From assembly GCA_030847615.1 (NCBI GenBank), contig JAUMIR010000005.1, positions 106,545,116 to 106,609,115 of the forward strand: DNA of 64,000 bases, read 5' to 3'. Positions 54,647-64,000 of this stretch are shown one piece after another. Source of the stretch: Gambelia wislizenii (taxonomy: Eukaryota; Chordata; Lepidosauria; Squamata; Crotaphytidae). Position numbers and translations under genes: made by a program. Below the pieces are notes generated by a model that had not been told where the DNA came from, did no database searches, and saw nothing but the letters and a program-made list of their open reading frames with translations. Each line of letters opens with the position of its first letter. The first letter of the stretch is position 1.

Positions 54647-54999
54647 AGTTGTCCCTTCATATTTGCTGGGGCTTGGTTCCAGGACCCCCTGTGAATACCC
54701 AAATCTGTGAATACTCAAGTCCCATTCTATGCAATGGCATAGCAAAATGGTGTCCCTTATATAAGATGGCAAAATCAAGGTTTGCTTGTTGGATTATTAT
54801 TTTTTAAATAATATTTTCAAGCCGTGAATACTTAAATCCGTGAACACCAAATCCGTGAATATGGAGGGACAACTCTATCATCATCATCATCATCATCATG
54901 TATTATTGTTATTATTACCAAGGTTTTAAATCTTGAGCTAATTCTTGGGGGAGCAACAAAAGATATTTAAAGGGGTAAAGAAAAGATTAAGAACCACTG
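54390..54999 (-). mobile_element. hAT MITE, family 'CAGTGGTTCTTAACC' (copy 3, with Tigger)
   Basis: Inverted relative to copies 1 and 2: GCTCCAGCCACAAACTTGAA, CCCTCCAGTGCCTCTGAGGG and TTTAATGGATGGTGTAACTG are complements of their blocks. The right end GATTAAGAACCACTG is good; the left (CAGTGTCCTCATAG) is decayed. 8-bp duplication GACTAGAT/GCCTAGAT, one mismatch. The ATT tract (54613-54643) and a Tigger MITE lie inside. Confidence 0.9.
54644..54877 (+). mobile_element. Tigger-type MITE, ACAGTTGTCCC subfamily
   Basis: TACAGTTGTCCCTTCATATT...GGAGGGACAACTCTA, TA ends, inserted at the edge of an ATT microsatellite inside the hAT MITE. 234 bp. Confidence 0.92.
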
Positions 55000-55418
55000 G
55001 CCTAGATGATGTAGTTAATGAACTGTTGGCTCTAATCCCCCAAAATGTAACCCTCTGTGCACCACCAGGACATGGGAATTTGGGGGGATTAGGAATTTTT
55101 TTATTGTAATAAGACCTTTCTACTGAAACATACACCCGACCGCAAAAGGCCGTAACAATATGCAAAAATAATAGTTGTTTTCCTCTTTTCTTACTAATAC
55201 AAAAATAAAACTATCTCTCCTAACGCTAAGACATGTTTCCGCTTCATCTAAACACACTATAATCACTCTTTTCCTTTTCCAATGAACATTACATTTACAC
55301 ATTACAATTATACTTATTTGGAAAAGAAAAAAAATCAATAAAAGATTAATACAAATAATAATACAAAATAATACAAAAATACAATAATAATAATACAATA
55401 ATTATTTAAAATATCTTT
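55000..55418. other. AT-rich region, no gene seen
   Basis: TAATA/AATAC-rich at 55320-55400. Possibly the AT-rich 3' part of whatever element contributes the frame at 55419-55688. Confidence 0.4.
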
Positions 55419-55688
55419 TTATGTTATTGCTGGGGTTATCTCACTAAACCACGGCCAAAACTTTTTCCAACAATGATTTGGCAATTTCTCTTTTTCACTC
55501 TGAGCTAAATTTTCAAATACGTTCTTCACATAATACGCAGTGCCTTTTACATCCTGCAGATTTTGGTCACGGGCACTTGTTTTCAAGTAAAAACCAGACT
55601 CTTTCGCTCCGCCCTCGCCCAACAGCAAAGGCAGGCTTTCCCCTCTACCGCCAAGTGATTGAGTCTTTAAAATTAAAAAAAAAGGCAA
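55419..55688 (-). other. Unidentified 89-codon frame beside a CpG island
   Basis: Minus-strand frame MPFFLILKTQSLGGRGESLP...ending WKKFWPWFSEITPAIT. The C-terminal stretch GTAYYVKNVFENLAQSEKEK, then LPNHCWKKFWP faintly recalls the end of pogo/Tigger/Jerky-type DDE transposases (...W..V...L..CWKKLWP). Its 5' end is the edge of the CpG island, so it could instead be a short exon of a divergently transcribed gene. No splice sites or second copy establish either reading. Identity unknown. Confidence 0.3.
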
Positions 55689-56110
55689 CCCGTGTATTCC
55701 CGCCCTAACGCCCCACCCTCATCTCGCCCTTCTTCTCCTGACGGAAATTTCCCTCAGCCTGCAAAGAGCCTCCCGCTCCCGCGCATGCTCAGTCGCCCTC
55801 TGGAGGCGGCGAGGGGGGAGAGAAGGGGGAGAGAGGCGGGGCTTGGCGGGTGGTGGGCGGAGCGCCGCCCAACCGCGCCCAACTGGGGAGGAGGCGGGTG
55901 GCAGCTGAGGTGCCTAAGTGTCCCCGGGCGACTCCGGGGGTCTCCTCACTCAGCCATGGCTCCTCAAGGACCGGCCGCGACGACGCCCGCCGCCGCCGCC
56001 GCCCACCCGGCTGCCCTCCCCGCGGCCCCGCCTGCCCCGGCCAGCAGCCTCTTCTCTCAGAGCGGTGCGTGTGGGAAGAAACAGCAGCGGCGGCGGCGGT
56101 TCAGGCAGAC
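55600..56110 (+). promoter_or_regulatory. CpG island / promoter of a plus-strand gene
   Basis: Abrupt switch from AT-rich to CpG-dense sequence. Putative sites: a kappa-B-like GGAAATTTCC (55743-55752), an NRF1-like GCGCATGC (55791-55798), Sp1/GC boxes GAGGCGGGGC (55833-55842) and GTGGGCGGAGC (about 55853). No TATA box, as is usual for CpG-island housekeeping promoters. Ends in the first exon below. Confidence 0.75.
55956..56064 (+). CDS. Probable first coding exon, unrecognised gene
   Basis: The ATG sits in a strong Kozak context (GCCATGG) in the CpG island. It encodes 36 codons plus one base: MAPQGPAATTPAAAAAHP, an Ala/Pro-rich stretch, then PASSLFSQS. The exon is followed by G|GTGCGTG, a fair splice donor (56065), leaving phase 1. 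The frame is open back to 55692, so an upstream start cannot be excluded, but the Kozak match favours 55956. A low-complexity Ala/Pro N-terminus gives no family clue. Downstream of 56065 the frame enters intron-like sequence with G runs. I do not recognise the gene. Confidence 0.55.
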
Positions 56111-56415
56111 TTTCCTTTTCCCCCCGTGGGCGGGAAATAGTAGGGAGGGAAGGGACGAATTTTTTGGGTGGGGGGGGTACAGTTCCCCTTCTTGCGTCCC
56201 ACCTGGGTTTCAGCACCGTGGGGCTTCCCTTCATAAACGTCCCTTCGTCTTTCGTGGCGCTTTCGACTTCTCCCTGCCTCTGGGCTTCCTCAGCTTTTTC
56301 CCCCCCTTGGCGTTCAAAACTTGCCCCTTCTGCCCCCAGTTGCTTCTAAGGCCTCCAAAGGCCCCCTTTTCTCTCTCTCTCTGAGCCTTCCCCCCCCCCC
56401 GGCCGACCTTGGCAA
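56065..56415 (+). other. Start of putative first intron
   Basis: GGCGGCGGCGG repeat (56087-56098), then GC-rich sequence falling to C/T-rich tracts. The plus-strand frame that runs on to 56384 is read-through of intron, not coding. Confidence 0.45.
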
Positions 56416-56647
56416 TACAGTTGTCCCTCCATATCCACGGATTTGGTATCCACGGATTTAAGTATTCACGGGTTGAAAATATTTTTCAAAAAACAATAAT
56501 CCAAAAAGCAAACCTTGATTTTTTATACGGGACACCATTTTGCTATGCCATTGCATAGAATGGGACTTGAGTATTCACGGATTTGGGTATCCACGGGGGG
56601 GGGGGTTCCTGGAACCAAACCCCAGCGAATACGAAGGGACAACTATA
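56416..56647 (-). mobile_element. Tigger-type MITE, ACAGTTGTCCC subfamily
   Basis: Same family as 16646, in opposite orientation: TACAGTTGTCCCTCCATATC, then ATTTGGTATCCACGGATTTA, ending AAGGGACAACTATA. Lies about 350 bp downstream of the putative exon 1, within the first intron. Confidence 0.9.
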
Positions 56648-57802
56648 TAGCATCGTCGTCATCACCATCAACCATTATTTTAGATTTTCTTTCTAAGCTG
56701 TCTGGCACACGGAGGTCAAGTGATTTGGAGGGCGGAGGCGGGGGGAGATAAGCCTTCCTTGCTAAATTACGCTTGTCAGGCTGTTAAACCCCCAGGAACT
56801 GGGATTCTCTCTGTGTATATGTGTCTGTGTGTTTAAATGCCAATCCTATTTCTGTCTGTTCTTCCGTTTTGTATTTACTTCCCAGTTCAGGCAAGATAAT
56901 AAAAAACTTTATAAACTCTCTGAAGAAGAGCCTGGGGAGGTGTTTTGCTCCTCATGCCTAAAGCACTGTCCCTGGTTGTATCCATTCCGCAGGTGAACAG
57001 TTCTACTTTAGGAGTAAATTGCACCCTGGAAACTGTTTTGAGTGGAGGTCTCAAATTTAAAACATGCAGAGCTGTACTTTGAAGCATGTCCAAAGAGCAT
57101 TCTGTCATATTTTTTCCCATCCCTCTAGGAGTGAGATTTGGATTGGTTGGGTATAAAGACTAACATCCAATTTCTCTTTCCAATTCCATTTTTCTCCTTA
57201 TACTTCTTGAACTTCCATTATAATTCCTCTCCTGTCTTCCTATGCAATCACTTGAAAGTAGTCTCTCTTAATGCAGGCTTTACTGTGAAATATTGTCAGT
57301 CTGTTGTTAACCACTGCCAGATCACATTTTACAAAACTGCTACATGAAAGGCACTTATTTGTAAAATTTTAATGTGCAGATTTTGCCTAGCTGATTTCAT
57401 TCCTTGAGTCCATAGACAGACAGATACTTTTCAGGCACAAATGCTGGGAAGATATTCTTTGATTTTTATTAAACATCCATTTGGGATTGTTGCATGTGGC
57501 AAAACCTGAAAAGTAGCAAGCAGTTCCTTATTGTGCAGTTCGTAACCTGATGGTTTATATTCCTTATTCAAAAGCTTTCTTCACTTAACCATATCCCTCT
57601 GTGCCACTCTTCAGGGGAGCATATTCATCATAATTAAAATGAGACTGTACTATCAAGAATGGCTAGTAATAGTATATTTCATTATGTTCTTTGATATTTT
57701 GATGTATGGAAGTGTAATCCTGAATATGGGGTTGAGGATGGTGATAGTGATGGCAGTTGTTCCGTCTTTCTACATTAATCTGAAATAACAAATGATTGCT
57801 GT
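56648..57802. other. Intron-like sequence, no feature seen
   Basis: No repeat termini or convincing exon. G-rich GGAGGCGGGGGGAG near 56732. Confidence 0.4.
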
Positions 57803-58411
57803 GGGCTCAGCTAGACGGGATAATTAATAGTGAAAAATAGCGCCTTACCTCCCTATTGCTGCAGTGTTCATTTGTGACCACAACTGATTCGCAAGATCCC
57901 TAGTATGGAAACTTGGTCAAGTTTGCAGTTTACATGGAGCATATCCCTGAAAAAAGATGGTGGCCACGAGTGAATTGTCTGCCGAAATCTCCCTCCATGC
58001 TCCCCCTCCCCCCCTTAAATAACAGATGCGGAAGAGCTATTTTCCGCTTTAAAACAACTTTTTTTTGCTCTGTCACTTGAATGATCATGCACACAATCAT
58101 TCACCTGGCAAAAAAAACCCCCAATGGCGGCTCCGTCCACTTCGTCCCTTGCAAGCCCACCTAGCCGAGGTCTGACCAATCACGTTTGAGTTCTTCTGTG
58201 TGCTCCTATTCGAATTGGTTGTTCGGGCGGCCTTCACACAATTTTTTTTTTAAAAAAATAGCTAGAAAGAGTGAATGCTGTTATCATGATCTATTTGGAG
58301 TTTTTAGCTCCCCTCCTTCCCAATATGGCGAATCCTGGTAGGAGCTCATCTAAACAAAAAGTATTCTGCCTGCATTCTTTGTGGATGTTTTTTATCATCT
58401 AAACAACCCCT
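57803..58411. mobile_element. Possible DNA element, GGGCTCAG terminus
   Basis: GGGCTCAGCTAGACGGGATA (57803) resembles the complement of the right end of the element at 5931-7066. The other side (ATCATCTAAACAACCCCTC, about 58396-58414) is only loosely inverted. Interior CpG patches (GAATTGTCTGCCGAAATC, GACCAATCACG) and an ATTCGAATTGG-type block recall the 9.8/42.3-kb family. Boundaries provisional. Confidence 0.45.
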
Positions 58412-58516
58412 CAGTTTCTCTTCCAGTCTGCCCATTTTTATCTTTTTCTCTTAAAGCCCTCTCACCCCATTTTTGCAGATTATGGAAGACAGTTGGAAGG
58501 TTTTTTTTTTTTTAAC

Positions 58517-59026
58517 TACAGTAAGACTCACATATCTGTGGGACTGCTGTCTGCAGTTTTAACTACCTGTGCTGGATTGCAGTCAAAAATATTAAATGGA
58601 AATGGAAATAATAAATGGAAATGGAAATACCTGTATGGTATTACATGGAAAATGGAAAACCCCAGAAATGGTGCACCATTCTTTTGTGCTGTCTTGTGTT
58701 TCCATGCTATCTTGTGTTTCCATGTTGTATACATACTGTAGCTGCCCACCCGTTAGTCACTTAGTAGCCGTCTTGGTTATGTGATCTGATTGTGGTACAG
58801 TACAGTGCGTGTGTAAAATGCTTATGCTTATAAAGTCAACTTGTGCTGTTCCTCTTTCTGACATATTGTCAGAACGTCAGTACTAGCCTAACACTACGGC
58901 ATTGAGACCTTCTGATGTTTCAGTGGTTCATCTCACTCAAAGACATACTTTTGCTACTATCTGTGGTGTTGGGTATCTGCAGAATGTCCTGGAATATACC
59001 CTCACAGATAAGGGAGTCTTATGGTA
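58517..59026 (+). mobile_element. Tigger-like MITE with GGAAAT minisatellite
   Basis: TACAGTAAGACTCACATATC at the left; the right end GATAAGGGAGTCTTATGGTA gives the complement TACCATAAGACTCCCTTATC. Terminal repeats match over ~20 bp with several changes; TA ends. The interior has repeated AATGGAAATGGAAAT (58594-58650) and a duplicated CTTGTGTTTCCATG. 510 bp. Confidence 0.7.
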
Positions 59027-59421
59027 TAGTTTCTTGCCACTTCTTGTAACAAGCAGATCACAGAAGCTGCTGTGTCTCTCTGGAGTTTGTTTGGACCACT
59101 CTCGTAAGCTTCTGCATTCTTTGGTTTATTAGTCTTTGGGGACAAGATACTTTAGCTCAGCTTCTTACGGTAAATCAAGTCCATTCTGTGGGCCTAAATT
59201 CAGCAGAAGTAGCATTTCTTTTCACCAAGGCACAGCACTGGTTGTTGAAATGAAGAAATCTGGCCTTAAAATACTGTAGTTGCTTTGAAATCCAGATACT
59301 ATTAAATTGTCTCAAGTATAGAAATTCTTTTCTTTTCTTTTTTTTACTAATTCCTTTGTTTCTTCTCCTCAGATATTTTAAGAAGTGCAGTCCTATATAT
59401 TTAGACATAAGTACTATTAAG
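59027..59421. other. Intron-like sequence, no feature seen
   Basis: CTTTTCTTTTCTTTT tract near 59327. Nothing else. Confidence 0.4.
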
Positions 59422-59471
59422 TTTGCCTTAGGGTTGCCATAAGTTGGAAGCGACTTGAAGGCAACACAACA
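59422..59471 (+). mobile_element. SINE 3' tail fragment
   Basis: TTTGCCTTAGGGTTGCCATA, then GAAGCGACTTGAAGGCAACA. Confidence 0.85.
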
Positions 59472-59920
59472 ATCTAGTAAATGAGTCTAAGATTGCAGCC
59501 TCATTGACTTTTCTCTCATGATTGATTGTCTCAGAGCTGGGTTGCTTGCAAACTATTCCCTTGTAAGTAGGGTTTTTCTCCTCTTTTCATGGGAGTGAAG
59601 CAAAGTAACATGGGACTATATTATAAGACATAATCAAGGTCTTAATACTGAGTTGGGAATGGAAATGTCTTTTTAAGATTCCTTATCCTCTTATTTGTAA
59701 TATTTGGACAGTACAATGAAAGCTACTGTTAGTTCTATTGAAATGGTAGAAAGTTATTCTTGGAAATTTCTACAAAATTTGTTCTGCAGACTGATGTGGT
59801 CAGGGCTCTTGAATACCCCGACACCGTGCATTTAAAACAATTACTAAGCTGGGGCTTGCTTTTGGGGTATGAGGTGGATAGCTTGTATTGCATAGTGAAG
59901 TGAGAACATTTCACACTATT
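59472..59920. other. Intron-like sequence, no feature seen
   Basis: Nothing supportable seen. Confidence 0.4.
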
Positions 59921-60013
59921 TCATAGAATCATTGAGTTGGAAGAGACCACAAGGGCCATCCAGTCGAACGCCCTGCCATGCAGGAATACATAGTCAAATA
60001 ATTCCTGACAGAT
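59921..60013 (-). mobile_element. CR1 LINE 3' end fragment
   Basis: TTTCATAGAATCATTGAGTT, GGAAGAGACCACAAGGGCCA and CCCTGCCATGCAGGAATAC: inverted CR1 terminus, ~93 bp. Confidence 0.9.
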
Positions 60014-60312
60014 TTCAGCAGAAGATGTGTTTACACATATGTGCACCTTTCATATGTGGTGCAGTATGCATGTATTTGGGGAAAAAGGCATTTTTAAAAC
60101 CCCAGTAGTGTTTGAAACAATTATCAGAATCTGATTTTTACTTATCAAAAAGCTGCTGAGTTAAGGCCACAGTTAAAACTGTTGCATGTTGGCTGAAGCT
60201 TCAGAAAATTGTAGGCTAAGCCTGATAGCCTCCTGATCAGGAAACAGTTTCACACAGTGTGCTTCCTTACAGCTTACCCCTTGTATACCCCCACTTTGCC
60301 TTGATTTTTCAG

Positions 60313-60352
60313 GACCAAGCCCAGATGAAGGTGTGCCCCAAGACTCACAAAG
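60313..60352 (+). CDS. Candidate second exon (speculative)
   Basis: CTTGATTTTTCAG| acceptor (AG at 60311-60312) and CACAAAG|GTGTCT donor enclose 40 bp. Joined to the phase-1 exon at 56064 it reads on in frame as S-GPSPDEGVPQDSQ, leaving phase 2. Frame compatibility and both splice dinucleotides are real, but such a short match can arise by chance, and the donor is only moderate. No protein family recognised. Confidence 0.25.
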
Positions 60353-61574
60353 GTGTCTTATATTGTCTTGGTCCTGTATTACCTTATGTCACATCTGTGT
60401 CATGCAGTTTTGATGCAGGTATCCTTCTGTGATCCCTCTCCCAAGCCTGAAGATACCGTACTTCTCTCTTGTTGTTATAGCTCTTTTAGCTATAGAGCAA
60501 TTGTAACCCAGTACCTTAGTTCACTATTAGTACAGTATATGCAAGTTGGTTATGGCATGAATTGCAAGGTTGTAGGGTAGACTCTTTCTCTTTAGGGTCC
60601 GAGCCACTTAGATCATGCCCTGGTGTTCTTTTAGTCAATCAACATTCTATCTCCATGCTTGGTCCTCATTGACCTATCGTCCCCAAGTTTTTCATGGTCA
60701 TTGCCCTATTTCAACTACATTCAGAATTCTCCTTTGATGTCTATGGGCAGCTCCATGTTTAGACCCTGGGGGACACTTTAATATAGCTTCTCCAGTCAAC
60801 ATTCTGTGTCATTATGAGTCTGTTTTGGGCATTTCTATTTATTTTTTAAAATCAGCAGGGCTTATTTCCAAGCAGTCATAGCTAACATCACAGTATATGT
60901 CATTAATCCTATGTAGAGTTTCACAGGGCGAATTATAGGAACACAGGAAGATATTGTAGATCAGGACATCTGTCCACTGTTTCAGTGTTGTCTAATCTAG
61001 TTGATAGCTCTTCAGGGTCTTGGGTAGAGGGGTTTTCTTATCATCTGCTACATACTTGATTTAAAATGAAGATAACATTCGCCATGTAAAATGTGTATTC
61101 TGCCACTGAGCTATAACCAGTCAGTTGTGTTGCAAACAATGACGGAATCTTTCTGGGAAATTTCTGCTTCCCTAAATCAGTGGAGAGCTGTTCATTGAGA
61201 TTATATTTAGTAAACCAAATTAAACAAAGTGATGTTACTTTTAGATATTAGCACAACTAAATTATCTTTTAATATACAAAAGAAGGTGAACTGAATTATT
61301 TGGTTGTGGGGGCAGAGTTCGATGACTAGTACGTGGGGTTTAAAAGCTGTGTTCATAGTTTATTTACACAATGTTTTTGTAGGGATATTTGTAAATATTT
61401 TAAAATGTGACAGTTCAGTTCCCTTACATTATCTGTACATTAAAAAAAAGTGAAGAGTTTTTAACTGGTCAACAAACCAACTTTAGTACACTGAAAGACC
61501 TGAGTTCTGCCTAGTGATACTGAGTGACAACAAATTACAATCCTTGCATTTGTCTTTGTCTCATATTATCCTCA
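60353..61574. other. Intron-like sequence, no feature seen
   Basis: AT-rich; no repeat termini recognised. Confidence 0.4.
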
Positions 61575-61791
61575 TTGTTGTCTTATGTGTTCAAGTTGTT
61601 TCCAACTTAGGTTCACCTTAGGGTTGCCATATTGCTGGGTTTTCCTGGCAAGATTTGTTCAGAGGAGGTTTGCCTTTGCGTTTCTCTGAGGATGAGAGAG
61701 TGTGCCTTACCCAAGGTTAGCCAGTGGGTTTCTGTGGTTGAGCAGGTATTTGAATCCTGGCCCCCAGAGTTGTAGTCCAACACTCAATCTT
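61575..61791 (-). mobile_element. tRNA-derived SINE
   Basis: GTGTTCAAGTTGTTTCCAAC, GGTTTTCCTGGCAAGATTTG, GATGAGAGAGTGTGCCTTAC, then TTTGAATCCTGGCCCCCAGA and GTAGTCCAACACTCAATC. Nearly full-length member of the family at 3.2 kb. Confidence 0.88.
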
Positions 61792-61927
61792 CGTTTTCTT
61801 GATTATGTTACTAATTTATCTTATGAAGCAGCTATTTTGGTGAAAACTTGTAATTTCTAAACATGAAAAGCTTTCAGTAAAATAGCAGAAAATGTTCTCT
61901 ATCCCATTTTGGTGGCTCTCTGTGCCT
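61792..61927. other. Short unassigned spacer
   Basis: Nothing seen. Confidence 0.4.
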
Positions 61928-62085
61928 GCACCAGCCTTCCCAAACCTGCTGCGTTGGATGACTACCGCAAACCCCTAGCCAGTTGTAATTTATGGGAGTC
62001 ATAATCAAACTGGTTGGCTGGAGGCTTAGTTAGAAGTTATGCTCAAACACATCTCAAAGACATCAGGTTGGGGAAGGCTAGTTTA
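61928..62085. mobile_element. Palindromic MITE, 'CTCCAGATGTTGTTGGA' family (diverged)
   Basis: CAGCCTTCCCAAACCTGCTG...CATCAGGTTGGGGAAGGCT, with TAATTTATGGGAGTCATAAT at the centre. Confidence 0.6.
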
Positions 62086-63071
62086 TATTGTGTGGGGTAA
62101 AGAACTATTGGGAGGAGGACAAGGGCAGTTGCAAGAGCTGGAAGCAGTGTGCCTGAGGCTTTGAAGCCATCTCCCTGATGAGATTTGGAATGTTCCTCTT
62201 TGATGACCTTTCAGAGGAAGTACAAAACTCTTTTTGAAAGGCCTTTGCTGAATTTCAGAGTGATTTTGTTAGATAGAGGTTAAATCTGTTGTTTGGTTCT
62301 CATTTAATTTCTGTATGATTTTATTGTAAATTGATTTAGGCTAGTAAGTGAAGGTGTTGTATGTGTATGTTACACACGCGTGCGCACAGCACACATGCAC
62401 AAAATACAACTACTGTAAATGCCTTAAACTTGTGTCAGAATTGCTACTAAGGTATTTATCCCATGTATGCCGTTCTATTTTTGTTATGGAAGAGATGATC
62501 TTGCCAATTTTAAATTTGGAGGTCACAAGAATTTTCAGACTATGCAAGTATTTGTGTATTTTTTTCTGTAGCTTTAAACAGAAACAGTTCAGTATAGAGA
62601 TTTTGTTTAGTTATTGCATGTCTTGTTTGAATTACGAGTGTACTAGGGCAGACTTCAGATTTCTTGGGTCTGTTTTATTTCTTTGCTTGCAGGCTGAAGT
62701 GTGCCAACAAGAACAAGATACAAAACATCTATTGAAGATCTGGGGCTCCAGCATAATCCTCCAAACTATTTTGGAGGAGTCTGAGGTAGCAGGGGCATAG
62801 TTCAGGACAGAGGTGAGGGAGTTGATGTGAGACAACAAAACACCTGAGAAAAAATTGTAGTAGTCAAAGTAAGAGATGGGCAGGATGTGAACCAATGTTC
62901 TTACAAAAGAGGTAGATAGGAAAGGCAGCATAAAAGTAATGAGGAACAAAACAATAGTGACCCACAAGAGAATGAAATTAGAGAATTAATGTCCATTTAT
63001 AATTTTGTGGAAGAAGAATTATATGGGATGGAAGGAGATCAGAGACAGGATAAGTATTATTATTATTATTG
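62086..63071. other. Intron-like; 150-codon frame not supported
   Basis: The plus-strand frame 62348-62800 is Cys/Leu-rich and lacks any known domain. A decent acceptor (TATTTCTTTGCTTGCAG at about 62692) exists, but the following sequence hits a stop in the phase left by exon 1. The stretch 62690-62965 might be an old repeat. Confidence 0.35.
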
Positions 63072-63074
63072 TTT

Positions 63075-63515
63075 ATAGAATCATAGAATTGTAGAGTTGG
63101 AAGAGACCACAAGGGCCATCTAGTCCAACCTCCTGCCATGCAGGAAATCACGATCAAAGCATGCCTGACAGATGGCCATCCAGCCCCTGTTTAAAGACCT
63201 CCAAGGAAGAGACCCTACCACACTCCAAGGGAGTGTGTTCCACTGCCGTACAGCTCTTACTGTCAGAAAGTTCCTCCTAATGTTGAGGTGGAATCTCTGT
63301 TCCTGGAGCTCGCATCCATTGTTCCATGTTCTAGTCTCTGGAGCAGCAGAAAATAAGCTTGCTCCATCCTCAATGTGACACCCCTTCAAATACTTAAACA
63401 GGGCTATCATATCGCCCCTTAACCGTCTATTTTTCCAGGCTAAACATATCCAGCTCCCTAAGTCTTTCCTCATAAGACATGGTTTCCAGACCTTCCATCA
63501 TTTTAGTCACTTATC
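63075..63515 (-). mobile_element. CR1 LINE 3' fragment
   Basis: TAGAATCATAGAATTGTAGA, GTTGGAAGAGACCACAAGGG, TTCCACTGCCGTACAGCTC, CTGGAGCAGCAGAAAATAAG and CATGGTTTCCAGACCTTCCA, colinear with the copy at 4015. Preceded by (ATT)n (63057-63070), on the side of its 3' end. Truncated near 63515. Confidence 0.9.
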
Positions 63516-63606
63516 TTTCATTTCTATAGCACCATCAATGTACATGGCACTTTACAAGAAAAAGAACAACAAAACAGTTCCCTGCCCTCAAGTTTACAAT
63601 CTAATG
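63516..63606. repeat. Dispersed repeat fragment (CACCATCAATGTACATGG)
   Basis: TATAGCACCATCAATGTACA, TGGCACTTTACAAGAAAAAG and CCCTGCCCTCAAGTTTACAA is a widespread vertebrate SINE/LINE-type fragment that I cannot assign. Confidence 0.4.
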
Positions 63607-63689
63607 AAGATATGATACAAAAGGAAAGGGGATGGTATTAGGTGAAAGGATTAAGTCTAGTATTCTTTTCTCTCCCTCCTTGGCCAGGG

Positions 63690-64000
63690 CAATGGCAATT
63701 GAGATGGAAGGAGGTTTGTTCTGCTTCTGGGCCAAGGCAAGATGGAGTTGTGCCTGCCTTCTCTCCCTCTGCGGCCGGGGCAATGGCAGTTAGGATGGAG
63801 GGAGGGCCATTCTGCTTCTGCGCCAAAGCAAGAGTTGTGCCTGCCTTAACTTCTTTCCCTCTGCAGCCAGGGCAGTGGTAGTTGGGAGGGAGGGAGGGCC
63901 ATTCTGCTTCTGGACTGAGGCAAGATAGAGTTGTGCCTGCCTTAACTTCTTTTCCTCTGCAGCCAGGGCAATGGCAGTTGGGATGGCGGGAGGGCCATTC
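63690..64000. repeat. ~95-bp minisatellite running off the window end
   Basis: Units with TCTGC(A/G)GCC(A/G)GGGCA(A/G)TGG, AGTTGGGA(T/G)GGAGGGAGGG, CCATTCTGCTTCTG and GAGTTGTGCCTGCCTT start at about 63690, 63770, 63862 and 63957. Continues beyond 64000. Confidence 0.85.

Noticed and set aside
55692..56384. 230-codon plus-strand frame taken as one coding sequence
   Set aside because: The frame is open because of high GC. A Kozak ATG and a splice donor inside it (55956-56064) explain the signal better, and the part after 56065 has G/C homopolymers typical of intron start.
62348..62800. 150-codon plus-strand frame
   Set aside because: Cys/Leu-rich translation without any domain; the acceptor at about 62692 would put a stop in the phase left by exon 1.
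1..64000. A novel multi-gene defence, biosynthetic or mobile system
   Set aside because: I looked for clustered unknown ORFs, intact transposases and retroviral genes; none is present. The complexity here comes from nested, inactive repeats.

Overview
The window is 64 kb of vertebrate, almost certainly squamate reptile (lizard), nuclear DNA. That call rests on the repeats. CR1 LINE 3' ends carry the ATTCTATGATTCTA-type terminus. tRNA-derived and 5S-rRNA-derived SINEs share one LINE-like 3' tail (GCCTTCAAGTC...). There are L2, L1 and Penelope-like retroelements, many Tigger/pogo-type MITEs (TACAGT...ACTGTA) and several hAT families. A pleurodont iguanian is my guess from the overall repeat mix; species is not determined. 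No prokaryotic gene, operon, CRISPR array or intact viral gene is visible.

Layout. 1-1.65 kb: no recognisable element. 1.65-7.1 kb: dense nested repeats: a LINE 3' fragment, a CR1 split by a 2.74-kb hAT element that itself holds a hairpin, a SINE, a hAT MITE, a second CR1 and a Tigger MITE, then a SINE split by a 1.14-kb DNA element. 7-13 kb: minisatellite, AT/CA microsatellites, a DNA transposon related to one at 42 kb, a CR1 end. 13-31 kb: two of three related solo LTRs, a second hAT MITE, an L2 LINE with a Tigger insertion, palindromic MITEs, a 5S-type SINE. 31-34 kb: an L1 with an 18-bp target duplication and a Tigger insertion carrying a minisatellite. 34-55 kb: Tigger MITEs, a triple nest (Penelope-like in Tigger in a LINE 3' end), the third solo LTR, non-LTR LINE fragments with a readable ORF, a second Penelope-like copy, and a hAT MITE with a Tigger inside.

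The only convincing host-gene signal is a CpG island at about 55.6-56.1 kb with a strong Kozak ATG at 55956 and a splice donor at 56065: a probable first coding exon (36 codons, Ala/Pro-rich) of an unrecognised plus-strand gene. The rest of the window to 64 kb would then be its first intron(s). A 40-bp candidate second exon in compatible phase lies at 60313-60352. Everything upstream looks intergenic.

I did not find a new functional system. The most informative features are the insertion chronologies given by nested elements with target-site duplications, the same 5'-inverted structure in two Penelope-like copies, and a Tigger MITE subfamily whose interior has expanded into GC-rich minisatellites. 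All family names come from recognition by eye of termini, motifs and ORFs; no database was searched.
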